Assembly (NCBI GenBank): GCA_902596915.1
Contig: CACJVQ010000001.1
Span: forward strand, 47,367 to 111,366
DNA: 64,000 nt
Origin: an uncultured Pelagibacteraceae bacterium
GTDB taxonomy: Bacteria; Pseudomonadota; Alphaproteobacteria; Pelagibacterales; Pelagibacteraceae
Reading direction: 5' to 3'
The translations under genes were made by a program, and so were the position numbers. Shown here piece by piece: positions 36,835-45,602 of the stretch. The notes beneath the pieces are model-generated. The model did no database searches. It was not told the DNA's origin and saw nothing but the letters and a program-made list of their open reading frames with translations. Position 1 is the stretch's first letter. Every line of letters starts with the position of its first letter.

Positions 36835-37297
36835 CTAAATTTATAATTGATGAAATTATAGCATCCCCAACACTCTCTGAAAGATTTTGTAAAATTATAT
36901 TTTCTGTTTGCTCTAATTTAAATGGATCTGAGTCATTGTTATAGATATTTTTCTTTTCAATTTTAGTATCAAGTAAAGTATTATTGTTGTTCAATATTTT
37001 ATACTCAACTAAAATACTTATCTCAAATTTTACAGGATCTCCTTTAGAATCTTTCGATACAATTTCTTTTGTTTTTGTTGACTCTATATTTATGTTATAA
37101 TTTTTTTTATTATTTTGATCATTCTTTATGAATTTAAGTTTGTTTTGAATAGTTCTATTTATATCTTTATCACCGATTAAAGAAATTTCTTTAATTTGAA
37201 AATCATAATTTTTCTCTAGGAAAATTGGTTTATAAGAACAGGATGTATTTCCAAATAATAGAAAAAGAATTATAGTTTTGACTAAAATTTTATTCAT
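36824..37297 (-). CDS. lptE: LPS-assembly lipoprotein LptE
   Basis: The 157-residue product has a short signal sequence ending in a lipobox, LLFGNTSC, with Cys at about residue 20. The CSYKPIF start of the mature part resembles LptE (C.Y.P), followed by mixed strands and a helix. LptE plugs the LptD barrel that inserts LPS in the outer membrane. Sequence identity is low, as is usual for this family. The leuS-lptE-holA gene order is the main support. The start overlaps leuS by 8 bases. Confidence 0.8.
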   Translation of the reverse strand: MNKILVKTIILFLLFGNTSCSYKPIFLEKNYDFQIKEISLIGDKDINRTIQNKLKFIKNDQNNKKNYNINIESTKTKEIVSKDSKGDPVKFEISILVEYKILNNNNTLLDTKIEKKNIYNNDSDPFKLEQTENIILQNLSESVGDAIISSIINLDDN

Positions 37298-39836
37298 TTA
37301 TTAGTAAATTAATTAATCTGTTCTTTACAAAAATTATTTTATTAATAGACTTACCTTTTAAATACTTATTCGACAATTTATTTAATTTAACCTTATCCAT
37401 AAGGCTGTCTTGTCCAATATCTCTACTTTCATTTAAAATCGCCCTTTTTTTACCGTTTATCTGAATAACATAATCAATTTTATCATCCTCTATAAGGTTT
37501 TTGTTTGCTTTCGGCCATTTAATCTCTTCTTTTGATTTTAAATCCTCCAAACATTCAGCTGCAAAGTGAGGTATGGCGGGTGAAAATAAAATTAAAATCT
37601 TTTGATAATTGTTTTTAATAATTTTACCGTCTATTCTTTTCTCAATTATTTTATTAATAAAATTATATGTTTCATAAATATTAGCTATAATAACATTATA
37701 ATTAAAACCTTCTAAATTATTAGTTATCTTGTTTATCATTTGATTAGTAAATTTTTCTAAGCTTTCACTTTCTTTACTCTCGCTAAATTCATTTTCAATT
37801 TTTTCTTTAATTTTATTATGTAGTATCCATAGTTTTTGTAAAAACTTATATGAAGCCATCATTCCTTGATCTGACCACTGCACATCTTTTTCTGGAGGAC
37901 TATCTGACAATATAAAAAGTCTCACTGCATCAGCTCCATAATTCTTAATTATATTTTCAGGATCAATAACATTTTTTTTTGATTTCGACATTGATTCTGA
38001 AGGGCCAACTTTTACTAAATGTTTTGAGTCACCTTTTTTAAAAAATTGATCTCCTACTAATTCTATTTCATCTGGACTTAACCAATTATTATTTTGATCT
38101 TTATATGTTTCATGACAAACCATACCTTGAGTGAATAACCCTTCAAAAGGTTCGTTGAATTTGAAATTCTCGTTTTTGTATCCTAAAGCTTTCATAAAAA
38201 ACCTAGAATATAATAAGTGAAGAATAGCGTGCTCAACTCCTCCGATATATTGATCAACGGGCATCCAGTAATCGATTTCTTCTTGTTTGAATCCATATTC
38301 TGAGTTATCTGACGAGCAAAATCTAAGATAATACCAAGATGAACAAACAAAAGTATCTAATGTGTCAGTTTCTCTTATATATTTCTTTCCATCAATAATA
38401 ATATTCTTCCAATCTAATTTTGAGTCTAATGGGTTACCTTTTGAGTTTAAATTTACATTTTCTGGAAGTTTTACAGGTAAATTCTCTTTTGGAATTGTTC
38501 TTACATTTCCATGCTCATCATAAGCCATAGGTATAGGGCACCCCCAATATCTTTGTCTGGATACTCCCCAATCTTTTAATCTAAAATTAATTTGTTTTTG
38601 GCCTATTTTTTTCTCTTCTAAAATATCAATTGTTTTAAGAACTGACTCTTCTGGCACTTTAAGTTTATTAAGAAATTCTGAATTTATTAAAACTCCTGGA
38701 CCTGAATAAGCTTCATCTTTAACTTCAAAGTTTTCATTTTCTTCTTCTGGTCTAACTACGGTTTTAATATCTAGACCATATTTTTTTGCAAAGTCGAAAT
38801 CTCTTTGATCATGAGCAGGACACCCAAAAACTGCACCAAAACCGTAATCCATTAAGACAAAATTAGCAAAGAAAACAGGCACTTTTTGGCTTGGATTTAG
38901 CGGATTTATTGCTTGAAGGTTTGTTTTAAAACCAATTTTTTCTCCAATTGCTATTGCTTCTTCAGTAGTTCCTGTTTTTGAACACTCTGACTTAAACTCT
39001 TGAAATTTTTTATCCTTTAAAAAATATTTAGAAATTTCATGATCAACAGATAGAGCCAAAAATGAAAATCCAAATAGAGTATCTGGCCTTGTCGTAAAAC
39101 ATTTTATTTCATTTACTGGCAGATCTCCTTCTGTTTTAAAAGCAATTTCACACCCAAAAGATTTTCCAATCCAATTCTTTTGCATCACTTTGACTTTGTT
39201 AGGCCACTTTTTTAGATCATCTAAACCATCAAGTAATTCTTGCGAGAATTTTGAAATATTAAAAAACCATTGATTTAACTTTTTACGTTCAACAACTGCC
39301 CCAGATCTCCATCCTTTACCATCAATAACTTGTTCGTTCGCAAGCACCGTTTGATCCACAGGATCCCAGTTAACGTAATTTTCTTTTCTATAAACTAATC
39401 CTTTTTCATAAAGCTCTAAAAAAAATATTTGTTGATGTTTGTAATATTCTTCGGAGCATGTAGAAATTTCTCTTTCCCAATCAATAGAAAGACCAAGTTT
39501 TTTTAATTGATCTTTCATGGTTGAAATATTTTTATTAGTCCATTCTTTAGGATCTAAATTATTTTCTCTTGCAGCATTTTCTGCTGGCATACCAAATGCA
39601 TCCCAACCCATTGGATGCATTACATTAAAACCTTGCAAAGATTTATAACGTGATAAAACATCACCTATTGTATAATTTCTAACATGACCCATGTGTATTT
39701 TTCCAGATGGATATGGAAACATTTCTAGACAATAAAATTTTTCTTTGGAGTGATCTATTTTAGATCGAAAAACTCCTGATTTTAGCCACTTTTCTTGCCA
39801 CTTTTCTTCGACAGTTTTGAAATTATATCTTTCCAT
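37290..39836 (-). CDS. leuS: Leucyl-tRNA synthetase
   Basis: The 848-residue class I synthetase has the HIGH-type motif as [13 protein letters not shown] near residue 48. Its CP1 editing domain has TTRPDTLFG and the conserved Asp in [12 protein letters not shown]. The KMSKS-type loop is [12 protein letters not shown]. LeuS charges tRNA-Leu and edits mischarged norvaline or isoleucine. Length is normal for a bacterial LeuS, without the large insertions of some groups. Confidence 0.97.
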   Translation of the reverse strand: MERYNFKTVEEKWQEKWLKSGVFRSKIDHSKEKFYCLEMFPYPSGKIHMGHVRNYTIGDVLSRYKSLQGFNVMHPMGWDAFGMPAENAARENNLDPKEWTNKNISTMKDQLKKLGLSIDWEREISTCSEEYYKHQQIFFLELYEKGLVYRKENYVNWDPVDQTVLANEQVIDGKGWRSGAVVERKKLNQWFFNISKFSQELLDGLDDLKKWPNKVKVMQKNWIGKSFGCEIAFKTEGDLPVNEIKCFTTRPDTLFGFSFLALSVDHEISKYFLKDKKFQEFKSECSKTGTTEEAIAIGEKIGFKTNLQAINPLNPSQKVPVFFANFVLMDYGFGAVFGCPAHDQRDFDFAKKYGLDIKTVVRPEEENENFEVKDEAYSGPGVLINSEFLNKLKVPEESVLKTIDILEEKKIGQKQINFRLKDWGVSRQRYWGCPIPMAYDEHGNVRTIPKENLPVKLPENVNLNSKGNPLDSKLDWKNIIIDGKKYIRETDTLDTFVCSSWYYLRFCSSDNSEYGFKQEEIDYWMPVDQYIGGVEHAILHLLYSRFFMKALGYKNENFKFNEPFEGLFTQGMVCHETYKDQNNNWLSPDEIELVGDQFFKKGDSKHLVKVGPSESMSKSKKNVIDPENIIKNYGADAVRLFILSDSPPEKDVQWSDQGMMASYKFLQKLWILHNKIKEKIENEFSESKESESLEKFTNQMINKITNNLEGFNYNVIIANIYETYNFINKIIEKRIDGKIIKNNYQKILILFSPAIPHFAAECLEDLKSKEEIKWPKANKNLIEDDKIDYVIQINGKKRAILNESRDIGQDSLMDKVKLNKLSNKYLKGKSINKIIFVKNRLINLLINE

Positions 39837-39862
39837 TGAATTAAATTATAACTTATTTTTAG

Positions 39863-40438
39863 TTATTTTGTTGTATCGACTGACCCACCTTTATAAGGCT
39901 TGAAATTTTTATCTTTGTTTTGTTTTTTATAAATCGTTGCTTTTGTTAAAATTTGTTTTTTCAGTTCAGCAGATAATGAGCCTGTCTTTTGAGATACTTT
40001 GCAACTAGCTACTTGATTACATTTTTTATAAAAAACTTTTATATCTAATGCATCAGCTCGAACTTCATTAGTTAAGAAACGAATAGATATTTTGACAGAT
40101 TCATCAAGATTGTTTCCCTCCGAATACCAGTCAGTTATAATTATACCACCACTATAATTGACAGATGATAAGGGCATAAAATCTAAAGTATCTAGTGACG
40201 CTCTCCATAATTCATTAGCGCTCGCAAACAAGAAATCACCACCTTTTCCACTATTTCCTAAATTATCTAGTCTGAAACCTCTCCCTTCCTCAAGATTTTT
40301 TTTCACTCTCTCCTTTGGATCAGGTGAAATCACTCTTGCGTCTCCTCCTGGCAAGTTTTCAATAGTCTTACAGGAAGTAAGTGCAAATAAGATGATAAAT
40401 AAAAACTTGCTGATTCGCAGATTTAAAATATTTGGCAT
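39863..40438 (-). CDS. DUF3576-type lipoprotein
   Basis: The 191-residue product has a signal peptide with lipobox FALTSC (Cys at about 23). The mature part includes ELWRASLDTLDFMPLSS and GGIIITDWYS, the pattern of the alphaproteobacterial DUF3576 family. The function is unknown; an outer-membrane lipoprotein is likely, and the Lol route would carry it. It lies upstream of leuS on the same strand with 26 bases between, and is divergent from the porin. Confidence 0.83.
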   Translation of the reverse strand: MPNILNLRISKFLFIILFALTSCKTIENLPGGDARVISPDPKERVKKNLEEGRGFRLDNLGNSGKGGDFLFASANELWRASLDTLDFMPLSSVNYSGGIIITDWYSEGNNLDESVKISIRFLTNEVRADALDIKVFYKKCNQVASCKVSQKTGSLSAELKKQILTKATIYKKQNKDKNFKPYKGGSVDTTK

Positions 40439-40656
40439 AAAAGTTCTAAAAATTAAGTATTAGATGAAAAAACATAATAATTAAAAGAATTTTTTTTAAA
40501 AGTGTGAAAATGGCATATAATTCAACATTTTTAGTGATGTAAAAATACAACACTATTGTAAAAAAAACCATAAAATTTCATATAAAATCAAAAAAAATGA
40601 GGAAAATTGATAGAAATGCTCTGTTTAATATTAAACTATAAACGAAAGGTAATAAT
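40439..40656 (+). promoter_or_regulatory. Porin upstream region with a candidate promoter
   Basis: This gap of 218 bases is long for the window. A -35-like TTGATA at 40607-40612 and a -10-like TATTAA at 40629-40634, 16 bases apart, lie before a good ribosome site AAAGG at 40645-40649, eight bases from the porin ATG. The upstream 150 bases are A/T tracts with no recognisable operator or open frame. The -10 match is 4 of 6, so the exact promoter is uncertain. Confidence 0.4.
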
Positions 40657-41580
40657 ATGAACAATCTAAAAAAAATCGGATTGACAGCATTAGGTACTGC
40701 AATGGTAGCAACATCAGCAAACGCTGCTGCACTATCTGTATCTGGTGGAACATCAATCTTCTTCGGTGGTGAAGATAACAGTAACAGTCCTAACGGTTGG
40801 TCAATGACTGATCAAATCGATTTCAACGCTAGCGGTGAAATGGATAACGGTATGACTTTATCTTTATACCTACAATTAGATGGAGCAAGTGCTGCATTTG
40901 ATGATAGAAAAGTAACAATCGGAACAGACATGGGAACATTAACATTCTCAGGTCACGGTTCTTCAGGACCAGTTGGTGCTTGGGATGACTTAACTCCAAG
41001 TGCAAACGAAGAGTCATGGGGTACTTCAATCGGTGGAACAGTTGATGGTGCAACTAATGCAGCTGCATACGACAATGGTTTCATTTATGACTATACTATA
41101 TCTGATGGTCTTGCTCTTAAAGCAGCATACGATCCATCAAAAGGTACTGATCTACAAAGCTCAACAGAAGTTGGTATTCAGTACACAGGTATGGAAGGCT
41201 TAACTGTTACAGCTGCTATGGGTGAAAACAATGAAGCTGCTGACCAGATTGACTTAACTGTATTTAACATAAAATACGCAATGGGTCCAATCACAGTTGG
41301 TTATCAAACAAACGAATCTGACAGAGGAACTGGAACAGATGAAGACTTTACAGCATATGGTGTTTCTTATGCAGTAAGTGATGATGTTTCTATATCTTAC
41401 GGTGCATCAAGTCTTGATTACTCTTCAGCTTTAGAAGATCAAGAGTCGTCTGCAGTAAGTGTATCATTTACAGCAGGTGGAGTTGCAATGTCAGCATCGC
41501 ACCAAACTACAGATAATGTAGCTGGAGCTACTACGATGGATAACTCATCTTACGAAATAAACTTCTCTTTTGCATTCTAA
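40657..41580 (+). CDS. Outer-membrane porin (Gram-negative porin family)
   Basis: The 307-residue product has a signal peptide ending in SANAA, then alternating beta strands rich in Gly, Thr and Ser. It closes with SYEINFSFAF, the C-terminal aromatic beta signal for BamA. It should form a trimeric 16-stranded-type channel for small solutes. Its codons are strikingly different from its neighbours, with many C-ending codons (AAC, GAC, TTC, TAC), as expected for a very highly expressed gene. It has its own long leader and a strong terminator, so it is a single-gene unit. Confidence 0.87.
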   Translation: MNNLKKIGLTALGTAMVATSANAAALSVSGGTSIFFGGEDNSNSPNGWSMTDQIDFNASGEMDNGMTLSLYLQLDGASAAFDDRKVTIGTDMGTLTFSGHGSSGPVGAWDDLTPSANEESWGTSIGGTVDGATNAAAYDNGFIYDYTISDGLALKAAYDPSKGTDLQSSTEVGIQYTGMEGLTVTAAMGENNEAADQIDLTVFNIKYAMGPITVGYQTNESDRGTGTDEDFTAYGVSYAVSDDVSISYGASSLDYSSALEDQESSAVSVSFTAGGVAMSASHQTTDNVAGATTMDNSSYEINFSFAF

Positions 41581-41601
41581 TTAAAGAAGTAAATTTTATA
41601 T

Positions 41602-41633
41602 AAAAGGGCCCCTTTTTAGGGGCCTTTTTTTTT
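41602..41633 (+). terminator. Rho-independent terminator after the porin gene
   Basis: AAAAGGGCCCCT and AGGGGCCTTTT pair over 11 bases with one bulged G, around a T-rich 4-base loop, followed by a run of T. It is the only GC-rich hairpin of this kind I saw in the window. The stop codon of the convergent ThiE-like gene lies within it (41616-41618). Confidence 0.88.
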
Positions 41634-42173
41634 GCTTTTAAAAAAAGAAATTCCTGCAAATCCTTTTGATTTAGTTAGGTTAATTAATTTCATATTTTCT
41701 TTTGAGACACCACCCAAAGCAATTATGCTCTTATTTGTTAGTCTAGACAGCAAATTATACTTATTGATGCCCAAAAAATTATTATTTTTTTTGAAGATTG
41801 AGGATAAGAAAATTTCGCTAACATTTTGTTTTTCTTTGATCCTCATCTCTTTTAAATTATGGGCTGAGCCTAAAAATAAAAAATTTTTCTTATAAAGATA
41901 GTTTAAATGAGAAAATTTTTTATTGAAGGAAGGTATATATGCACCATCTAAATTTAGCTTGATTGATAATTTTATGTTATTTGCCAAAAAAAATTTAAGA
42001 CTTTTTTTTCTACAATAGTTTCTAAGTAAAATTATCTCATCAATTTTGATATTATTTCTATAATTTCTGAAGATTATTGCGGTGTTTTTATCCTGATTAT
42101 CAATGTTACTTTTATTAAATCGATCTATAAAGTAGTATTTTTTAAGAAATTTTTTATGCATATTACTGTCCAA
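41616..42173 (-). CDS. Thiamine-phosphate-synthase/TenI-like protein (degenerate)
   Basis: The 185-residue product keeps the outline of the ThiE/TenI barrel. DGAYIPSF replaces the usual DGVHLGQ strand. FLGSAHNLKEM is the S.H...E strand, and SIIALGGVSKENMKLINLTKSKGFAGISFF is the C-terminal phosphate-loop region (key residues ALGG and GFAGIS). The typical ThiE loop with Thr and Lys for HMP pyrophosphate is not recognisable, so true thiamine synthase activity is doubtful. It is shorter than ThiE (about 210). The start overlaps divergent yggS by 18 bases, or 6 if the ATG at 42161 is used. Confidence 0.65.
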   Translation of the reverse strand: MDSNMHKKFLKKYYFIDRFNKSNIDNQDKNTAIIFRNYRNNIKIDEIILLRNYCRKKSLKFFLANNIKLSIKLNLDGAYIPSFNKKFSHLNYLYKKNFLFLGSAHNLKEMRIKEKQNVSEIFLSSIFKKNNNFLGINKYNLLSRLTNKSIIALGGVSKENMKLINLTKSKGFAGISFFKSKKKGP

Positions 42174-42818
42174 AATCTATTATCTATTCAATCATCAATC
42201 AAATCCAAATTATTAGAATTAAATGAAAAAGGTAGAATACCAAAAATAATTGCGGTATCTAAAACTTTTAAAATTGATCATATTTTACCATTAGTTGAGT
42301 ATGGTCATTTAGATTATGGTGAAAATAAAGTTCAAGAAGCGGTAGAGAAATGGATGGATGTTAAAAATCAGAATGATAAAATTAAATTGCATTTAATTGG
42401 AAAATTACAAACAAACAAAGTTAAATATGCTGTAAAAATATTTGACTATATTCATTCACTAGATAGCGAAAAATTAGCTAAAAAAATTGCAGAAGAACAA
42501 CAGAAACAAGATGTTAAGCCTAAAATTTTTATTCAAATAAACCTAGGAAAAGAAAGTCAAAAATCTGGGATAATGAAAGAGAATTTGGTAGAGTTTTATA
42601 ATTACTCTAAAAGTTTAGGTTTGGATATAATTGGCACAATGTGTATCCCACCTTTTGACGAGGATAGCTCAATTTATTTTCCTCAAATGAATGAATTAAA
42701 TCAAAAAATAAATTTAGATGAAATAAGCATGGGAATGTCGTCAGATTACCTGAATGCAATTGAATTTAAATCAACATTTTTAAGAATTGGATCTAATATA
42801 TTTGGTCAAAGAAGTTAG
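42156..42818 (+). CDS. yggS: YggS-family pyridoxal-phosphate homeostasis protein
   Basis: The 220-residue product has KIIAVSKTF, with the PLP-binding Lys, then YGENKVQEAVEKW, LHLIGKLQTNKVKYAV, and IQINLGKESQKSG. The closing part is ISMGMSSDYLNAIEFKSTFLRIGSNIFG, given here by its key MGMS.D...AI..GS..R.G...FG-like pattern. YggS/PLPBP proteins bind PLP without a catalytic reaction and balance B6 vitamers. The gene ends tail to tail with the L,D-transpeptidase, sharing TTAG. Confidence 0.93.
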   Translation: MHITVQNLLSIQSSIKSKLLELNEKGRIPKIIAVSKTFKIDHILPLVEYGHLDYGENKVQEAVEKWMDVKNQNDKIKLHLIGKLQTNKVKYAVKIFDYIHSLDSEKLAKKIAEEQQKQDVKPKIFIQINLGKESQKSGIMKENLVEFYNYSKSLGLDIIGTMCIPPFDEDSSIYFPQMNELNQKINLDEISMGMSSDYLNAIEFKSTFLRIGSNIFGQRS

Positions 42819-43309
42819 ATTAACTTAATCTTGGTATTTTTATTGATTAGTTTTATCAAAATTAAAAAATCTTTTTTTTGTAGTGCCACACACCCCAAGG
42901 TTGGTTGGTATTTCCTTGTTAAATGAATGAAAATTGCACTTCCTCTGCCAATTTTTGGCTTTTTTGTATTGTAATTTATTGGAATAATAAAATCGTATTT
43001 GTAATCTTTTCTAAATAATTTTTCGTGTTTAATATTTTTGTTAACTTTTATTAACTTATTATAATTTTTTTTATTATTAATATCATCACACCATCCCATA
43101 TTTTTTTTAATAGGTATGCATTTTAATTTTGTTGATGGTTTTATGTGTCTATCATTCCTATAGTATAAATTTCCAAGCGAGTATGTTCCAATTGGAGTTT
43201 TTTTGTCCCCTTCAATCTTGTTTTTTACTAATCCTTTCTGTCCAATTGTGCATCTAAAAATAAATTCGTCAAAAAGAAGTGTTGCTTTATTTTTTAAAAT
43301 AATTGTCAT
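42815..43309 (-). CDS. L,D-transpeptidase (YkuD-family) domain protein
   Basis: The 164-residue product has the YkuD active-site region GSAIFIHLTRKYQPTLGCVAL, read as a conserved His then T.GC with the nucleophile Cys near residue 144. Upstream, GDKKTPIGTYSL is the other family landmark. Family members make 3-3 cross-links in peptidoglycan or attach lipoproteins to it. No signal peptide or membrane helix is evident, so export is unclear. The closest layout is the short COG3786 group, whose role is poorly known. Confidence 0.82.
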   Translation of the reverse strand: MTIILKNKATLLFDEFIFRCTIGQKGLVKNKIEGDKKTPIGTYSLGNLYYRNDRHIKPSTKLKCIPIKKNMGWCDDINNKKNYNKLIKVNKNIKHEKLFRKDYKYDFIIPINYNTKKPKIGRGSAIFIHLTRKYQPTLGCVALQKKDFLILIKLINKNTKIKLI

Positions 43310-43323
43310 ATTGTTAATTATAT

Positions 43324-43878
43324 ATGAATAATCAAAACTTAGTTATATATGATTTTAAAATTTTATATGAAATATTAAGAGAAATAAATAATTACATAAA
43401 TTTTAAATTAATTAGCGTAGATAAAGTTTCTGATCTGAATTTAAAAGATCAGAATGATTATTTACTAATATCAAATAAAAAAATAAAAAATGTAGAAAAC
43501 CAAATAACATTAAACAATTTTCCAATTGATATGATTAAATTAATTGAAAGTATTAATGTTAAATTCTTAAAAAAAAAATATAGTCAACAATCTGATATAG
43601 ATATAGGTGACTATAAACTAAATCTAAACTCTAGAAAAATTTTTAATGGAACAAAGAGCCTTAATTTGACTGAAAGAGAGGCAAATATAATAATTTACCT
43701 TAATAATTCAAAGAAACCTGTCAAAATTAGTAAATTACAAACTGAAGTTTGGGGTCATAATTCAAAATTGGAAACTCATACAGTCGAAACTCATATTTAT
43801 AGATTAAGAAAAAAAATCAATGATATTTTTGAAGACAATAATTTTATAAAAAGTTCAAAATCTGGGTACGTAATTTAA
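43324..43878 (+). CDS. Winged-helix DNA-binding protein with degenerate receiver-like N terminus
   Basis: The 184-residue product has a C-terminal OmpR/PhoB-type winged helix (about 95-184). Its marks are IDIGDYKLNLNSRKIF, LNLTEREANIIIYL, the recognition helix in HTVETHIYRLRKKI, and SSKSGYVI at the wing. The N-terminal 90 residues have the length of a receiver domain but no acid cluster, phospho-acceptor Asp or Lys that I can place, so phosphorylation control is unlikely. Its stop overlaps the start of the ArfA-like gene by one base (TAATG). Confidence 0.8.
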   Translation: MNNQNLVIYDFKILYEILREINNYINFKLISVDKVSDLNLKDQNDYLLISNKKIKNVENQITLNNFPIDMIKLIESINVKFLKKKYSQQSDIDIGDYKLNLNSRKIFNGTKSLNLTEREANIIIYLNNSKKPVKISKLQTEVWGHNSKLETHTVETHIYRLRKKINDIFEDNNFIKSSKSGYVI

Positions 43879-43985
43879 TGAAAAAGAAAAATATCATAGC
43901 TAAAGATTTATTAACTCCCAAATATAAGACACGCGTAGTTAAACCTAAAAAGGGTAAGGGTAGTTTTAAAAGAAAGAAAAAATAA
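43878..43985 (+). CDS. arfA: ArfA-like alternative ribosome-rescue factor, 35 residues
   Basis: This 35-codon frame starts at the ATG overlapping the previous stop. It reads with LL at 11-12, P14, R19-V20, KKGKGS at 24-29, F30 and a KRKKK tail. E. coli ArfA has, as I recall, ALL.DPLFR.RV..KKGKGSY.RK in the same order and spacing. The first part of that stretch contacts release factor 2 and the basic KGKGS part enters the empty mRNA channel of a stalled ribosome. The hydrophobic C-terminal tail of E. coli ArfA is absent, so this encodes only the active core. It is likely co-translated with the winged-helix gene. Confidence 0.75.
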   Translation: MKKKNIIAKDLLTPKYKTRVVKPKKGKGSFKRKKK

Positions 43986-44015
43986 ACTTCGCTAATTTTT
44001 AAATTTCTAATAGTT

Positions 44016-44945
44016 CTAGAGTCTTGCTCCAATTTGCTGGATAACTTTAGAGGACATTTCAGTTCCTTTATCCAAACTTTCCTTCAGTGACATATTGTTT
44101 ACATGTCCATGTAAAAATCCCCCTGCAAAAAGATCTCCAGCTCCTGTTAAATCTACAATTTTAAGATCCTGTTTTATTCCACATTCTACAACCTCATCTC
44201 CATTTATAGCGACAGCACCTTTTTCACCTCTTGTTAGTACAATGATTTTACCAAGTGATTTAGAAAAATCTATTACCTCATCAAAAGATTTTGCATCAAT
44301 TAGGGACATTATTTCTTGTTCATTGGCAAATGTTATATCCAATTTACTTTTAACTAATTCTAAAAAATGTGGTTTATGTCGATCTACACAAAACTGATCA
44401 GACAATGACATGGCAACTTTGTTTGCATTCTGAATTGCTTTTTCAAAAGCTTTTTTAGGCTCTCCCTCGTCCCAGAGGTATCCTTCAAGTAGTATTATTT
44501 CACTTTGTTTAATAGCATCTTCGCTTACATCATTTTCGTTTATTTTTCCAGCTGTACCTAAGAATGTACACATTGTTCTCTCTGAATCAGGAGTAACTAA
44601 TATTAAACAAGTTCCAGTAGGAAGCTCTTCTTTTTTTTTAGAGTAAAAATATTTAACATTTTCTTGCTTTAAACCTTCTTCATATTTACTACCAAGATCA
44701 TCATCATTTACTTTACCTATAAAACCAACATCATTTCCAAGCTGAGATAAACCAACAATTGAATTAGCAACCGAGCCTCCTGAAACTGTTTTTTCAATTT
44801 TAAGATTAGATAATAATTCTTTAAATTCTTTGTCATCAAAAATTAATTTCATCGTACTTTTTGTTAGATCATTTTTAGTAATAAAATCATCTTCTACTTT
44901 ACAAATTACATCTACAATTGCGTTTCCAATTCCTAATATTTTCAT
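44016..44945 (-). CDS. PfkB-family kinase (adenosine kinase-like)
   Basis: The 309-residue product opens with ILGIGNAIVDVICKV and has VSGGSVANSIVGLSQLG, the N-terminal PfkB motif with substrate-binding Gly-Gly. VDLTGAGDLFAGGFLHG is the C-terminal motif with catalytic Asp. The lid strands resemble adenosine kinases of alphaproteobacteria rather than ribokinase, so adenosine salvage is my best guess. Other sugar or nucleoside substrates are possible. It follows nth by 3 bases. Confidence 0.85.
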   Translation of the reverse strand: MKILGIGNAIVDVICKVEDDFITKNDLTKSTMKLIFDDKEFKELLSNLKIEKTVSGGSVANSIVGLSQLGNDVGFIGKVNDDDLGSKYEEGLKQENVKYFYSKKKEELPTGTCLILVTPDSERTMCTFLGTAGKINENDVSEDAIKQSEIILLEGYLWDEGEPKKAFEKAIQNANKVAMSLSDQFCVDRHKPHFLELVKSKLDITFANEQEIMSLIDAKSFDEVIDFSKSLGKIIVLTRGEKGAVAINGDEVVECGIKQDLKIVDLTGAGDLFAGGFLHGHVNNMSLKESLDKGTEMSSKVIQQIGARL

Positions 44946-44948
44946 AAT

Positions 44949-45602
44949 TTATGCTTTCTTCGTTATAAGTGGTTTTTTTCTCTTAGGATAACAAGTCGAG
45001 CAGATTTTACAAGATAAACCATAGCAATCTCTTGCTTTACAGTACTCTCTCCCATAATAAATTATTTGAAGATGTAACTTATTCCAATTTCTCTTAGGAA
45101 AAAGTTTTTTAAGATCTTCTTCTGTTTGAACTACACTTTTTCCATTTGTTAAACCCCATCTTTGTGCAAGTCTATGTATATGAGTGTCCACTGGAAAAGC
45201 TGGGTATCCAAACCCTTGGGACATAACTACACTCGCTGTTTTGTGTCCTACACCAGGCAGTTCCTCTAACTGTTTAAAGGTTTTTGGAACTTTACCATTG
45301 TATTTTTCAACCAATGTTTTTGATAAATTATAAACACTTTTTGCTTTAATTCTGAATATACCAATACTTTTAATTAGTTTTTCAATTTTTTTTCTTCCTA
45401 ATAATACAAAATGTTCAGGTTTATAATATTTATCATAAATATTTTTAGTAACATTATTTACATTCTTGTCTGTGCATTGGGCAGAAAGCAAAACTGAAAT
45501 AAGAAGTGTAAAAGTATTTCTATGCTTTAATGGTACAGATATTTTTGGATAATATTTGTTCAATAGGATTTGAATATTTTTTACTTTTTGAATTTTATTC
45601 AT
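44949..45602 (-). CDS. nth: Endonuclease III (Nth) with unusual cysteine spacing
   Basis: The 217-residue DNA glycosylase has LLSAQCTDKNVN, the helix-hairpin-helix LEELPGVGHKTASVV with catalytic Lys, and PVDTHIHRLAQRWG with catalytic Asp. It removes oxidised pyrimidines and nicks the strand. The C-terminal cysteines that hold a [4Fe-4S] cluster normally have the spacing C-x6-C-x2-C-x5-C. Here there are five (188, 193, 198, 201, 204), which does not fit that pattern. The start overlaps the FkbM-like gene by 8 bases. Confidence 0.9.
   Translation of the reverse strand: MNKIQKVKNIQILLNKYYPKISVPLKHRNTFTLLISVLLSAQCTDKNVNNVTKNIYDKYYKPEHFVLLGRKKIEKLIKSIGIFRIKAKSVYNLSKTLVEKYNGKVPKTFKQLEELPGVGHKTASVVMSQGFGYPAFPVDTHIHRLAQRWGLTNGKSVVQTEEDLKKLFPKRNWNKLHLQIIYYGREYCKARDCYGLSCKICSTCYPKRKKPLITKKA

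Noticed and set aside
43930..43985. RNase III-type hairpin at the end of the ArfA-like gene, as in E. coli arfA
   Set aside because: Only weak AT pairing is possible; no stable stem was found.
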